Source: JAJYBV01 sp021812265
GTDB lineage: Bacteria > Chloroflexota > Ktedonobacteria > Ktedonobacterales > JACDGC01
NCBI GenBank assembly: GCA_027459525.1
Contig: DAIDIC010000198.1
Span: forward strand, 1-64,000
Direction of reading: 5' to 3'
DNA length: 64,000 nt
In this document: positions 1 to 7,829 of the stretch, piece by piece
Position numbering within the stretch: the stretch's first letter is position 1
Layout of the letters: each line of letters opens with the position of its first letter
Made by a program: the position numbers and the translations under genes
Notes under the pieces: generated by a model
Database searches by the model: none
Told to the model about the DNA's origin: nothing
The model's input: only the letters and a program-made list of their open reading frames with translations

Positions 1-585
1 CATATTTCGCATTTTGAATGCCTCCAATTCTTCTCGCTTCATCCCTTTGATAAATCGCAGCCACCAATATAGCTCGCTGTCTTTTTCTTTTCCTGTGGCT
101 TGCTGAAGTTTCTTTAACTCCAAAAAATGCAGATCTAAATCGTACAGCGCTTCGGCGTCAAAGTATTCCACCAACCGAAAATAGGCGTGATAATGCGGAC
201 TTGGCCGAATATTAAAGTCCAACGCCGCTATCGATATGATCCGCTTCAGCAGATGGTATGAATCACCGCTGCTCATCTGCCCAAAGTAGAGTTTCGACCA
301 ATACGCCAGCGCGCGTTTGATGATATTTCGCTGATTGGCTACCTGAATTTCGATATTGATAAAATCTCCCGCATGGGTTTTTGCGCGGATATCCAGAATC
401 ACCAATTTATCTGTCACCGCTGTTTTTTCCAGCGCAGGATTTAAAATCGCTATATGTTCCAGCGGCTCTTGCTTTGTATCCGCAAATATTGCATTGACAA
501 AAGCTAAGAGCACATCGGTATGTTGTTCGTCACCAAAGATGCGTTTAAACACGAAATCATTGGTGGGCGGCAATAAATCTTCCAT
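1..585 (-). CDS. Rpn-family PD-(D/E)XK nuclease (recombination-promoting nuclease/putative transposase), 3' end off the window
   Basis: The reading frame opens with ATG at 585 and runs through the left edge with no stop, so only the first 195 residues are seen. The N-terminus has the family start 'DFVFKRIFG'. A PD-(D/E)XK core follows around residues 65-80, with the Asp of 'LDIRAK' and the Glu-x-Gln of 'IEIQ'. The stretch 'YWSKLYFGQMSSGDSY' is typical of Rpn/PDDEXK_2 proteins. Known family members are DNA endonucleases that stimulate RecA-independent recombination; they were once annotated as transposases. It lies 120 bp downstream of cofH on the same strand, so read-through is possible, but no functional link is implied. 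The identification rests on motifs and is good; the length and the C-terminus are unknown. Confidence 0.8.
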   Translation of the reverse strand, partial: MEDLLPPTNDFVFKRIFGDEQHTDVLLAFVNAIFADTKQEPLEHIAILNPALEKTAVTDKLVILDIRAKTHAGDFINIEIQVANQRNIIKRALAYWSKLYFGQMSSGDSYHLLKRIISIAALDFNIRPSPHYHAYFRLVEYFDAEALYDLDLHFLELKKLQQATGKEKDSELYWWLRFIKGMKREELEAFKMRNM

Positions 586-705
586 GAATTTGGTATACCT
601 TTTTCATCCTGACAGGTTTCTTCCTTATTCAGTATACCATATTCAAGGTATTATGTTCAATATGTGTTTTTAAAACATACGCCATCGCACAGATAGATCA
701 AAATC

Positions 706-2040
706 TTATCTATTGTCAGTTTCACGCAACCCAAGCGCTGCAACATGTTTTTCTGACTGATAGTGATCATTAAATTTAAAGCGATCATCGGCAATTAATT
801 CAAAATACGAACCGAACCGCGATGAACCTTCTGCCGCTGCAAGGTCTAGCGGCTCCGGGTCTCCATCGTGAGATGGCTCCATATCAAACATGCGTTTTAT
901 AGTATAGTTTGTCGCCCGTTCTGCCGGAACGCGCCCGATGTCGCGAATCCAAAAACGCATCTCACCGGGAGGAACTAATTGCCCTTCAGTGGCGCCGGCA
1001 GATGTGGAAATACTTTCATTAATCAATGTACCCCCCATATCATTCGCTCCGGCGTTTAGCAGCCATTGACACATTTTCATACCTTCTTTTACCCACGAAG
1101 CTTGAATATTGCGAATATACGGATAAAGCATAATCCGCGAAATCGCGTGCATCTTTACCACTTCCGCGCCGGTCGCCCCAGCGCGAACACCATCTACCGA
1201 GCCTTCATGAAACATCGGCGCTTCCTGATAAATCAAACCTAACGGCACAAATTCTGTAAATCCGCCCGTTTCTTTTTGAATATCGCGAATCATAGCCAAA
1301 TGCGCGGCGCGATGTTTCGGTGTTTCAATATGACCATACATAATGGTTGCAGTTGTCGGTATGCCAATAGCGTGAGCGCTTTTAATAACACGCGCCCAAT
1401 TTTCAACAGAAATTCTGCCCGGAGCAATTTTATGCCGGATGCTGTCATCCAATATCTCCGCAGATGTGCCGGGCAGCGAATTGACACCGGCGTCTTTCAT
1501 TTTTTGTAAAAATTCCTCTATAGAACAGTGCGCTCGGATCGAACCATATAATATTTCCTCTGGGGAAAAGCCATGGATATGCAGATGAGGAAATTCCGCT
1601 TTTATTTTGCGGATAAGGTTTGGGTACATATCGCCGTCCATTTTAGGGGGAAGCCCTGCCTGAATACATACTTCAGACACTCCCATAGCAACAGCTTCGC
1701 GCACTCGGCGCAAAATTTCCGAATCTGGCAGAAAATAACCTTCAGTATCCTTATGCGTCCGGCTAAAAGCGCAAAAGCCGCAACGTTTAATACATACATT
1801 CGTAAAATTAATATTGCGATTCACCACATATGTAACAACATCTCCCACAGCGCGCCGCCGCAGTTCATCTGCCGCCATGGTAAGCGCAAATAATTCGGGG
1901 CCAACTGCGCTGAACAGCAGAGCGCCTTCATCAACAGAGATTTCTTGCTCACCCAGCGCGCGATCTAAAATCCGCGCAAACTCCGGGCGCAGACTATTCA
2001 GTAATGTATCAAAAGAGCCAGATATATTTGCAAAACTCAT
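706..2040 (-). CDS. cofH: CofH, 5-amino-6-(D-ribitylamino)uracil--L-tyrosine 4-hydroxyphenyl transferase (FO synthase subunit 2)
   Basis: A radical SAM enzyme of coenzyme F420 synthesis. With CofG it joins tyrosine to ribitylaminouracil to make FO. The CX3CX2C cluster motif is at about Cys83, Cys87 and Cys90 ('CIKRCGFC'), preceded by 'NRNINFTNVC', which is characteristic of CofH. The length (444 residues) is normal to slightly long. I chose ATG at 2040 because it overlaps the cofG stop as ATGA, a sign of translational coupling. A GTG at 2049 with AAGGA just upstream is an alternative that adds three residues. It is the last biosynthetic gene of the minus-strand F420 group. Actinobacteria fuse CofG and CofH as FbiC; here they are separate. 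Confidence 0.93.
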   Translation of the reverse strand: MSFANISGSFDTLLNSLRPEFARILDRALGEQEISVDEGALLFSAVGPELFALTMAADELRRRAVGDVVTYVVNRNINFTNVCIKRCGFCAFSRTHKDTEGYFLPDSEILRRVREAVAMGVSEVCIQAGLPPKMDGDMYPNLIRKIKAEFPHLHIHGFSPEEILYGSIRAHCSIEEFLQKMKDAGVNSLPGTSAEILDDSIRHKIAPGRISVENWARVIKSAHAIGIPTTATIMYGHIETPKHRAAHLAMIRDIQKETGGFTEFVPLGLIYQEAPMFHEGSVDGVRAGATGAEVVKMHAISRIMLYPYIRNIQASWVKEGMKMCQWLLNAGANDMGGTLINESISTSAGATEGQLVPPGEMRFWIRDIGRVPAERATNYTIKRMFDMEPSHDGDPEPLDLAAAEGSSRFGSYFELIADDRFKFNDHYQSEKHVAALGLRETDNR

Positions 2041-3272
2041 ATTTCCCACATTTCCTTTTCATTGCGAACAAGCCCTGTTTCATCTACCAAATCTGATACT
2101 CGCTGACGCAAACCGGCGTCTAAAAAAATATCTTTACGGAAGATGTATTCGGGGTAAATCCCCAAACGTTCGCGTAAAATAAAGCCACACGCATGCATAT
2201 CTTCACGCAGAAGTTGCAGTTGCGGCCAAGCGCGTTCCGGATTAATAAAATCTTTGGTCACAGGTGAAACGCCCCCCCAGTCATTCAATCCTGCCTGCAA
2301 ATAGCGCTGATATCCCAAAGGCGCGCCGGTTTCCCTTTTCGTAAACATCAGATTCGGCGGCGCTTGCACGCTGACAGATTCGCCAAACAGTAAACGAGTG
2401 ATAGCAATGGCTCTTATCATATCATCTTCAGAAGGCTCCGGCTGCAATCGCATGCGAATATCGGCCTTTGTCCGAAAATTCTGTACGATGATTTCTTGAA
2501 TATGACCATATATATCCTGAATTTTCTTCAGGGCTAGCAAAGCGTCTACACGCTCTTCGGGCTGTTCGCCAATCCCAATTAAAATACCAGTGGTGAATGG
2601 AATACGCTTTTTACCGGCAGATTCAATTACGCCCAGCCGCAGCTGTGGATCTTTATCCGGAGAGCCGCGGTGCGCACCGCCGCGCGCCATTAGCGCAGGG
2701 CTGACACCTTCCAACATCATACCCATACTTACACTGACGGGACGCAGCATATCAAAATCTTCATCGCTCAGCGCGCCGGCGTTTATATGCGGCAGCAGCG
2801 CCGTTTGCTGCAATGTAGCGGCGCACATTTTATGCACATATTGCGCGGTAGATGTACAGCCGCGTTTTTGCAGCCATGCCCGATATGACGCATATTTCAA
2901 TTCGGGTTTATCACCCAAACTAAACAACGCCTCTTTGCAGCCGGCTTTTTCTCCAGCCAAAATAGTGGCAGATACTTCATCGGCTTCCATCGTGTGCGCT
3001 AAGGGATCTTTTGGCTGTCTCACAAACGTACAATATCCGCACACATCTCGGCATAAATTCGTCAGCGGAATAAACACCTTACGCGAATAAGTAATTATTT
3101 TACCGGTGCGTTTATCGCGCAACGCTGCCGCTGCCGCCATCAAAGCCTCCAGCGCAGGGCCTTCAGCGGTTATTAAAGTTTTGGCGGCGGCTTCCGACAG
3201 ACCAGCTCCACAAGCGGCGGCGTTTAACTCACGCTGTATTTCCGGTGAAATACGCAATACAGAAAATACCAT
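2037..3272 (-). CDS. cofG: CofG, 7,8-didemethyl-8-hydroxy-5-deazariboflavin synthase (FO synthase subunit 1)
   Basis: The second radical SAM half of FO synthase, which closes the deazaflavin ring on the CofH product. The motif 'CRDVCGYC' supplies Cys74, Cys78 and Cys81 for the 4Fe-4S cluster. 'GILIGIGE' and 'QNFRTKADIRM' are typical later motifs of the family. At 411 residues it is slightly longer than many CofG proteins because of an N-terminal extension of about 55 residues. ATG at 3272 is chosen; a TTG at 3275 is also in frame. The gene starts 6 bp after the stop of the upstream F420-dependent oxidoreductase and overlaps cofH by 4 bp, so these three genes form one transcription unit. Confidence 0.93.
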   Translation of the reverse strand: MVFSVLRISPEIQRELNAAACGAGLSEAAAKTLITAEGPALEALMAAAAALRDKRTGKIITYSRKVFIPLTNLCRDVCGYCTFVRQPKDPLAHTMEADEVSATILAGEKAGCKEALFSLGDKPELKYASYRAWLQKRGCTSTAQYVHKMCAATLQQTALLPHINAGALSDEDFDMLRPVSVSMGMMLEGVSPALMARGGAHRGSPDKDPQLRLGVIESAGKKRIPFTTGILIGIGEQPEERVDALLALKKIQDIYGHIQEIIVQNFRTKADIRMRLQPEPSEDDMIRAIAITRLLFGESVSVQAPPNLMFTKRETGAPLGYQRYLQAGLNDWGGVSPVTKDFINPERAWPQLQLLREDMHACGFILRERLGIYPEYIFRKDIFLDAGLRQRVSDLVDETGLVRNEKEMWEI

Positions 3273-3278
3273 CAACTA

Positions 3279-4295
3279 CTATCCCGCTAACGGCGCAGTC
3301 GGCCACTGAAGCGCTGGTATTACTTCTTTGCCAAACTGCTGAATAAACGCTTCTTGGTTGCGGCCGACATTATGCACATAAATCTCATTAAATCCCAAGT
3401 CGATAAAATGTTGCAGATGCGCGCGGTGTTCATCTAAATCTGCGGAAATAAGGACACGGTTCCGATAGTGTTCTGGACGAACAGATTTTGCCATTTCAGC
3501 AAAATCTTCGGAATTGCGAATATCTCCCTTGGGAAAGGGCATACCGCCATTTGGCCATTCTCGCACGGCCTGTTCTTCGGCTTCAGCCAACGCAGGCGCC
3601 CAAGATACATGCAATTGAATAATCTTCGTCATTGCCGAAGGGTCTTTACCGGCGCTTACTGCGCCCCGGCTGAATCGTTCAATCAACATACGTAATTTTT
3701 CATCACTGGCGCCAACCGATATCAGGCCATCGGCAAATTTACCGGTTTTTTCGCTGTTTATCGGCCCAGAAGTAGCCACATATATGGGTGGAGGCGTGTC
3801 GGGAAGCGTATATAATTTGGCGCTTTCCAGCGTAAAATGGCTGCTGTTGTGCTTTACAACCTTACCGGTAAATAGTTTTTTGATAATTTCAATCGCGTCA
3901 AACAACTTTTCTGAACGCTGCGGCGCTTCGGGCCAATAGCCGCCTACTATATGTTCATTCAACGCTTCACCGGCGCCAATGCCAAGATAAAACCGCCCAG
4001 GATACATAGTTGCCAGCGTAGCTGACGCTTGCGCTATAATTGCAGGATGGTACCTATACCCCGGCGCTGTTACTCCCGTGCCAAACCGCAGTGATGTTGT
4101 TTGACCCACCGCGCCAAGCCAAGCCCACACAAACGCAGACTGTCCCTGAGATGGTGTCCATGGATGAAAATGATCCGACGCCATAAGCGCTGTAAACCCT
4201 GAATCTTCCGCTTGACGCGCGTAGCGCAGCAAATCAGTGGGATGAAATTGTTCAAACATTGCGGCGTATCCCACACCATACGGTAAATTTGCCAT
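3279..4295 (-). CDS. LLM-class F420-dependent oxidoreductase, F420-dependent glucose-6-phosphate dehydrogenase-like
   Basis: A luciferase-like TIM-barrel enzyme that reduces F420. The sequence is collinear with mycobacterial Fgd1 (compared from memory). It keeps the active-site string 'SDHFHPW' (His42, Trp46), 'GAGEALNE' (Glu110) and Glu15 of 'MFEQF'. The loop that in Fgd1 carries a phosphate-binding lysine ('TSGKGEE') reads 'SVGASDEK' here, so glucose-6-phosphate specificity is uncertain. Length is 338 residues, as usual. ATG at 4295 is chosen over an upstream in-frame ATG because a clear GGAGG lies about 7 nt before it. It lies between cofE (26 bp upstream) and cofG (6 bp downstream), so it is made together with its cofactor. 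Other TIGR03557-type F420 dehydrogenases with alcohol or aldehyde substrates are possible. Confidence 0.85.
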   Translation of the reverse strand: MANLPYGVGYAAMFEQFHPTDLLRYARQAEDSGFTALMASDHFHPWTPSQGQSAFVWAWLGAVGQTTSLRFGTGVTAPGYRYHPAIIAQASATLATMYPGRFYLGIGAGEALNEHIVGGYWPEAPQRSEKLFDAIEIIKKLFTGKVVKHNSSHFTLESAKLYTLPDTPPPIYVATSGPINSEKTGKFADGLISVGASDEKLRMLIERFSRGAVSAGKDPSAMTKIIQLHVSWAPALAEAEEQAVREWPNGGMPFPKGDIRNSEDFAEMAKSVRPEHYRNRVLISADLDEHRAHLQHFIDLGFNEIYVHNVGRNQEAFIQQFGKEVIPALQWPTAPLAG

Positions 4296-4321
4296 TATCG
4301 GTCCTCCAATATAGTGAGTAT

Positions 4322-5071
4322 TTAGCGAAACATATCTTGTTCCGGAGGCATTACTAAGTCTTGCGCTCTGCCGGCGGCAGTTTCCCATGAATAGCCTCGC
4401 ACAACAACAACGGGGCGTTTATCCAGTTTGCGGCTGAGCAATTCCGCCGCCGAAGCTATTTCATCGGCTATAGCGAGCACCGTTACCCGTAATTCATGCC
4501 CGCTGGTGTCTGCTTTGCCGCGATAATCCGCAAAAAGAGCTAGTTGCGCGGCGCCAATCGCAATATTAATAATGCCTTTGCGCCATGGCCTGCCAAAACT
4601 ATCCGTTATAACTACCGGAACCGTAAACCCCAACGCCTGAGATAACGACTGCGATATATTCATTGCGGAAACGTCGGGATCTTCTGGAAGCAGGCAAACA
4701 ACATCATCGCCGGGAATATTGGAAGCGTCTACGCCAGCGTTGGCGCACACAAACCCATGTTTCGTCTCACAAATCATAATACCATGATCCATGCGGACTA
4801 TTCTTTTGCTTTCCCGCAAAACTACCTCTACCATACGAGGATCTTTATCCCATTGGGCGGCCCACTGCACGGCAAACTCCGAAGGGATTATATTGCGCAA
4901 GGAAAGCAGCCTGCCTTCGGCTTTCGAGACAATTTTTTGCGTCACAACAACAATATCTCCCGTTAGCACAGGGCGGTGTTCCGCTGATTTAAGAATGAGC
5001 GCCGGAAGATCATCGCCAGGCGTGACTTCGGGTATTCCATCAAGAGCAAATAATTCCAATGAATCAGTCAT
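4322..5071 (-). CDS. cofE: CofE, coenzyme F420-0:L-glutamate ligase
   Basis: Adds glutamate residues to F420-0 using GTP, making the polyglutamate tail. The 249-residue protein matches single-domain CofE/FbiB-N. Recognisable strings are 'GDIVVVTQKIVSKAEGR' near the N-terminus, 'HGFVCANAGVDASN' and 'ITDSFGRPWRKG' in the middle, and 'VVVVRGYSW' near the end. It lacks the C-terminal nitroreductase-like domain found in mycobacterial FbiB. The ATG at 5071 has AAAGGA about 9 nt upstream. It is followed after 26 bp by the F420-dependent oxidoreductase. A 285-bp gap separates it from cofC upstream, so it may have its own promoter. Confidence 0.93.
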   Translation of the reverse strand: MTDSLELFALDGIPEVTPGDDLPALILKSAEHRPVLTGDIVVVTQKIVSKAEGRLLSLRNIIPSEFAVQWAAQWDKDPRMVEVVLRESKRIVRMDHGIMICETKHGFVCANAGVDASNIPGDDVVCLLPEDPDVSAMNISQSLSQALGFTVPVVITDSFGRPWRKGIINIAIGAAQLALFADYRGKADTSGHELRVTVLAIADEIASAAELLSRKLDKRPVVVVRGYSWETAAGRAQDLVMPPEQDMFR

Positions 5072-5356
5072 GCCCTATTTCCTTTACTATGTCTAGATGG
5101 CTGGTCAAGTATTTCTACAAAGATTTTTTTCAGATGCGCAAGGAAAATACCTCCTCGCGTCTTGCGCGGGAACTAGTTGCCCCGATAACCCCTGCTCATA
5201 TGCAACCGATGCTCCATCTGCTGCAAACGCTGTCAGGCGTTGCGATAATTGCCTGTACAACCTGCTAATACTAAGTATACATGGTTATAACCCATATTTC
5301 GCAAGACAAGAAAACAAAAAAACTATTCGAGAGCTGATCTCTGCAATTCAGTTCAG
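5072..5356. other. Intergenic gap between cofC and cofE with an orphan Shine-Dalgarno-like site
   Basis: No convincing gene is seen. On the minus strand there is a perfect AGGAGG (plus positions 5150-5155), but the only start codon at a suitable distance opens a frame of three codons. It lies inside an open frame of about 51 codons (5105-5260, minus, TTG start) with Ala/Gln-rich composition. That frame has no ribosome site of its own and could be the relic of a lost gene. The gap otherwise separates two F420 genes on the same strand. Confidence 0.4.
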
Positions 5357-6040
5357 TTAAAAATGAGCTATTTGCCGCTGCATATCCCGCCAAACATGCG
5401 CATGGCGCGTTTGCAGCCAAATAACATCTTCAATAGTGTCTATATCGTGGATAAAGGCGTCATACCGCAAAGATATACTTTGCATATTCCTCATATGGGC
5501 TTCTTGCGTATGCAACATGCGACTGTTCGGACCAAAATGAAATTGAAAATCTGGCGCCATATATAATCCCAGAGCATTTACACCGGTTTCATAATGATCA
5601 TGCGCAATTACTGCGCAGGAATTGCTCCGCCATTCGGTTTCGTGATACAACTCACGCACAGCCGCAGAGGAAATAAGCGGTATATCCGCATTAACTGTAT
5701 AAAAAGCCTGAACATCCATCTCCCGCTGAGCAAAATCCAAAGCAAAATCCAAACCTTCATTTAACCCGTTGTTGGGTTGCCGCAGCGTAATAATACGAGG
5801 ATATATTTCCGCCACCAACCGCAATAACTCTGGGTCCGGTGAAAGCAGAGCCACCGCAGAGACAGGATCTGCCTGTACGACTGCGGCAATCACCATTTGG
5901 GCAAGCGCCCAAACCAGCCCATTCACCCAATCACCAGGAAAAGCTGCGCGCAGCCGTGTTTTTCCGTTGCGCAACCCTCGCATTGGGATAACCACAAGGC
6001 GGCGTGTTGGTGTCTTTGCGCTATCCATAGGGTTATTCAT
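5357..6040 (-). CDS. cofC: CofC, 2-phospho-L-lactate (or phosphoenolpyruvate) guanylyltransferase
   Basis: Activates 2-phospholactate, phosphoenolpyruvate or 3-phosphoglycerate with GTP to form the side chain of F420. It has the MobA/NTP-transferase-like fold. The N-terminus reads 'VVIPMRGLRNGKTRL', the nucleotide-binding loop of CofC/FbiD. 'VNADIPLIS' is the metal-binding Asp region around residue 130, and 'NALGLYMAPDFQFHFGPNS' is a family signature. Length is 227 residues. The start is not firmly fixed: ATG at 6040 has no clear ribosome site, and another ATG lies four codons downstream. It is the first gene of the F420 group. Its partner CofD is not in the window. Confidence 0.9.
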   Translation of the reverse strand: MNNPMDSAKTPTRRLVVIPMRGLRNGKTRLRAAFPGDWVNGLVWALAQMVIAAVVQADPVSAVALLSPDPELLRLVAEIYPRIITLRQPNNGLNEGLDFALDFAQREMDVQAFYTVNADIPLISSAAVRELYHETEWRSNSCAVIAHDHYETGVNALGLYMAPDFQFHFGPNSRMLHTQEAHMRNMQSISLRYDAFIHDIDTIEDVIWLQTRHAHVWRDMQRQIAHF

Positions 6041-6150
6041 AACATAAAATATAACAAAATTTCAGCGTCTGCGTGTATAGTCCACATTCTGCAATATTCC
6101 TTATCGGATCAAAAAAACTGATTTTCTATGGATCTGCAGATATATTATCA

Positions 6151-6273
6151 GGACTTTCGCTGCAACATGGAAAATCGGGGATGTACAAGGGGCGGCTCCC
6201 CTTGTACGGGGTTCTGGGGTGTCCTCAGACCTCCCTTTGTTGCAGCATGCGCTGCTCTTTCAAGTGAAAGTTC
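6151..6273. mobile_element. MITE-like inverted-repeat element, copy 1
   Basis: A non-coding element of about 123 bp with imperfect terminal inverted repeats, GGACTTTCGCT at the left and AGTGAAAGTTC at the right. An internal perfect 10-bp hairpin (6183-6192 with 6198-6207, GTACAAGGGG/CCCCTTGTAC) is followed by 'GTTCTGGGGT', also shared with the other copies. Copies 2 and 3 are at 31757-31893 and 32681-32815. It fills most of the zwf-cofC gap (6041-6438), in which I see no gene. It encodes nothing and is therefore probably a non-autonomous element. A structured RNA repeat is an alternative. Confidence 0.7.
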
Positions 6274-6438
6274 TAATCATAAAAAACGCCGGGCGCAGCC
6301 ACATATCCCAAAACAAATCTATCACAGGGGCGGAGCAACAATTCACAAGAGACAATCGCTTGCTCTTTTTGAATCATTGCTCAATCCAATGACATGTTTC
6401 TATAAATTATGCTTTACAAACATAACCAACCCGGATCT

Positions 6439-7824
6439 TTAAGCGTTATCAGATGGATTGCGCCATCCACCGGTTTGCGCAGCCAATGTATCAGCCTCTG
6501 TCGGCCCCCATGATCCCGGAGTATACGGAAATACCGGCAAATCTTGGTTAAGAATTGGATCGACAATGCGCCAGGCCTGCTCTACTGAATCTTCACGCAC
6601 AAACAGTGATGGGTCGCCGCGAATTGCGTCACCAAGCAATCTTTCATACGGTTCTTCTTCATCGGGATCGCAGTGTGTTGCAATAAGATCGACAGTTTCG
6701 CCGCGCATTTCCTCTCCCGCCGCTTTCGCGTTTGCGCCGATAGAAATAATCGTGTCGGGTGTAATACGAAAACGGATATAATTCTTGCGAATCGAGCCGT
6801 TATGACCAAAAACATCTTGTGGAGGATTTTTCAGGAAAACGGTAATTTCAGTAACCGTAACCGGAAGATTTTTACCGGCGCGAATATAAAATGGCACGCC
6901 AGCCCAGCGCCATGTATCTACCATAAACTTTATGGCGGCAAAAGTTTCAACAGTTGAATTTGCGGCAACTCCCGGATCTTGAAGGTAGCCAACATATTGC
7001 CCGCGAACAACAGACTGCGCATCCAACGCATTAATGGATTTAAGAATACGCGCTTTTTCATCGCGGATAGCCTCAAAATCTTTGCCGTCACTTACGGGCG
7101 CCTCCATTGCTAACAGTGCCACCAATTGCAGCAGATGATTTTGAATAACATCGCGGATAGCGCCGGCCTCTTCATAAAATTTGCCGCGATCTCCTACGCC
7201 GAATTTTTCCGCCATAGTGATTTGCACGCTATCCACAAAATTTTGATTAAGAATCGGCTCAAGAAACGAATTTGCAAAGCGGAAATACAATAAATTCTGA
7301 GTCGGTTCTTTACCAAGATAGTGATCGATGCGGAAGATAGATTCTTCTGCAAAAACCGAATGTAAAATCGTGTTTAACTCTTGCGCCGACGCAAGATCCC
7401 TCCCAAACGGCTTTTCTACGATGATGCGAGCTGCGCTGCAGTCTCCAGATTTGCCAATCCCTTCTATAACAGGGGCAAACAACGTTGGGGGAATTGCCAA
7501 GTAAAAAATGGGGCGCTGCGCGCCGGCTAAAGCGGCGCGAATTTGGGTATACACATCGGAACTGTGATAGTCTCCCGAAATATACCGCAGACGCGCGCGC
7601 AGTTTTGCAAACACCGTTTCGTCAATCTGACCTGTGGCTGCAATACTTTCGTAGGCGCGTTGCCGCAACTGATCGTCTGTCCATGGCCTGCCGGCCACAC
7701 CAATAATCGGAGCGTCGAAGTGGCCGCGCCGAAACATGGCGTAAAGCGCCGGAAAGATTTTTTTATACGCCAAATCTCCCGTAGCGCCAAAAAAGACAAA
7801 TGCGTTTGAGGTGGGTATAGACAT
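6439..7824 (-). CDS. zwf: Glucose-6-phosphate 1-dehydrogenase
   Basis: Oxidises glucose-6-phosphate to 6-phosphogluconolactone with NAD(P)+. The N-terminal Rossmann motif is 'FGATGDLAYKKIFPAL'. The family signature 'RIDHYLGKE' is near residue 177, and 'EEAGAIRDVIQNHLLQL' follows. Length (461) is at the short end of the normal range. ATG at 7824 lies 5 bp after the gnd stop with AGGGA about 11 nt upstream, so gnd and zwf are co-transcribed. The cell appears to have both this NAD(P)-linked enzyme and an F420-linked G6PDH-like enzyme a few genes downstream. That arrangement would feed reducing power into both NADPH and F420 pools, if the latter acts on the same substrate. Confidence 0.95.
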   Translation of the reverse strand: MSIPTSNAFVFFGATGDLAYKKIFPALYAMFRRGHFDAPIIGVAGRPWTDDQLRQRAYESIAATGQIDETVFAKLRARLRYISGDYHSSDVYTQIRAALAGAQRPIFYLAIPPTLFAPVIEGIGKSGDCSAARIIVEKPFGRDLASAQELNTILHSVFAEESIFRIDHYLGKEPTQNLLYFRFANSFLEPILNQNFVDSVQITMAEKFGVGDRGKFYEEAGAIRDVIQNHLLQLVALLAMEAPVSDGKDFEAIRDEKARILKSINALDAQSVVRGQYVGYLQDPGVAANSTVETFAAIKFMVDTWRWAGVPFYIRAGKNLPVTVTEITVFLKNPPQDVFGHNGSIRKNYIRFRITPDTIISIGANAKAAGEEMRGETVDLIATHCDPDEEEPYERLLGDAIRGDPSLFVREDSVEQAWRIVDPILNQDLPVFPYTPGSWGPTEADTLAAQTGGWRNPSDNA

Positions 7825-7829
7825 ACTAT

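Noticed and set aside
1..585. Transposase of an insertion sequence at the left edge
   Set aside because: The motifs are those of an Rpn PD-(D/E)XK nuclease, and no terminal inverted repeats or target duplication are visible on the side that can be seen.
3279..4295. Naming the LLM enzyme fgd (glucose-6-phosphate specific)
   Set aside because: The cofactor and catalytic residues fit, but the phosphate-binding lysine loop differs, so the specific name is not justified.
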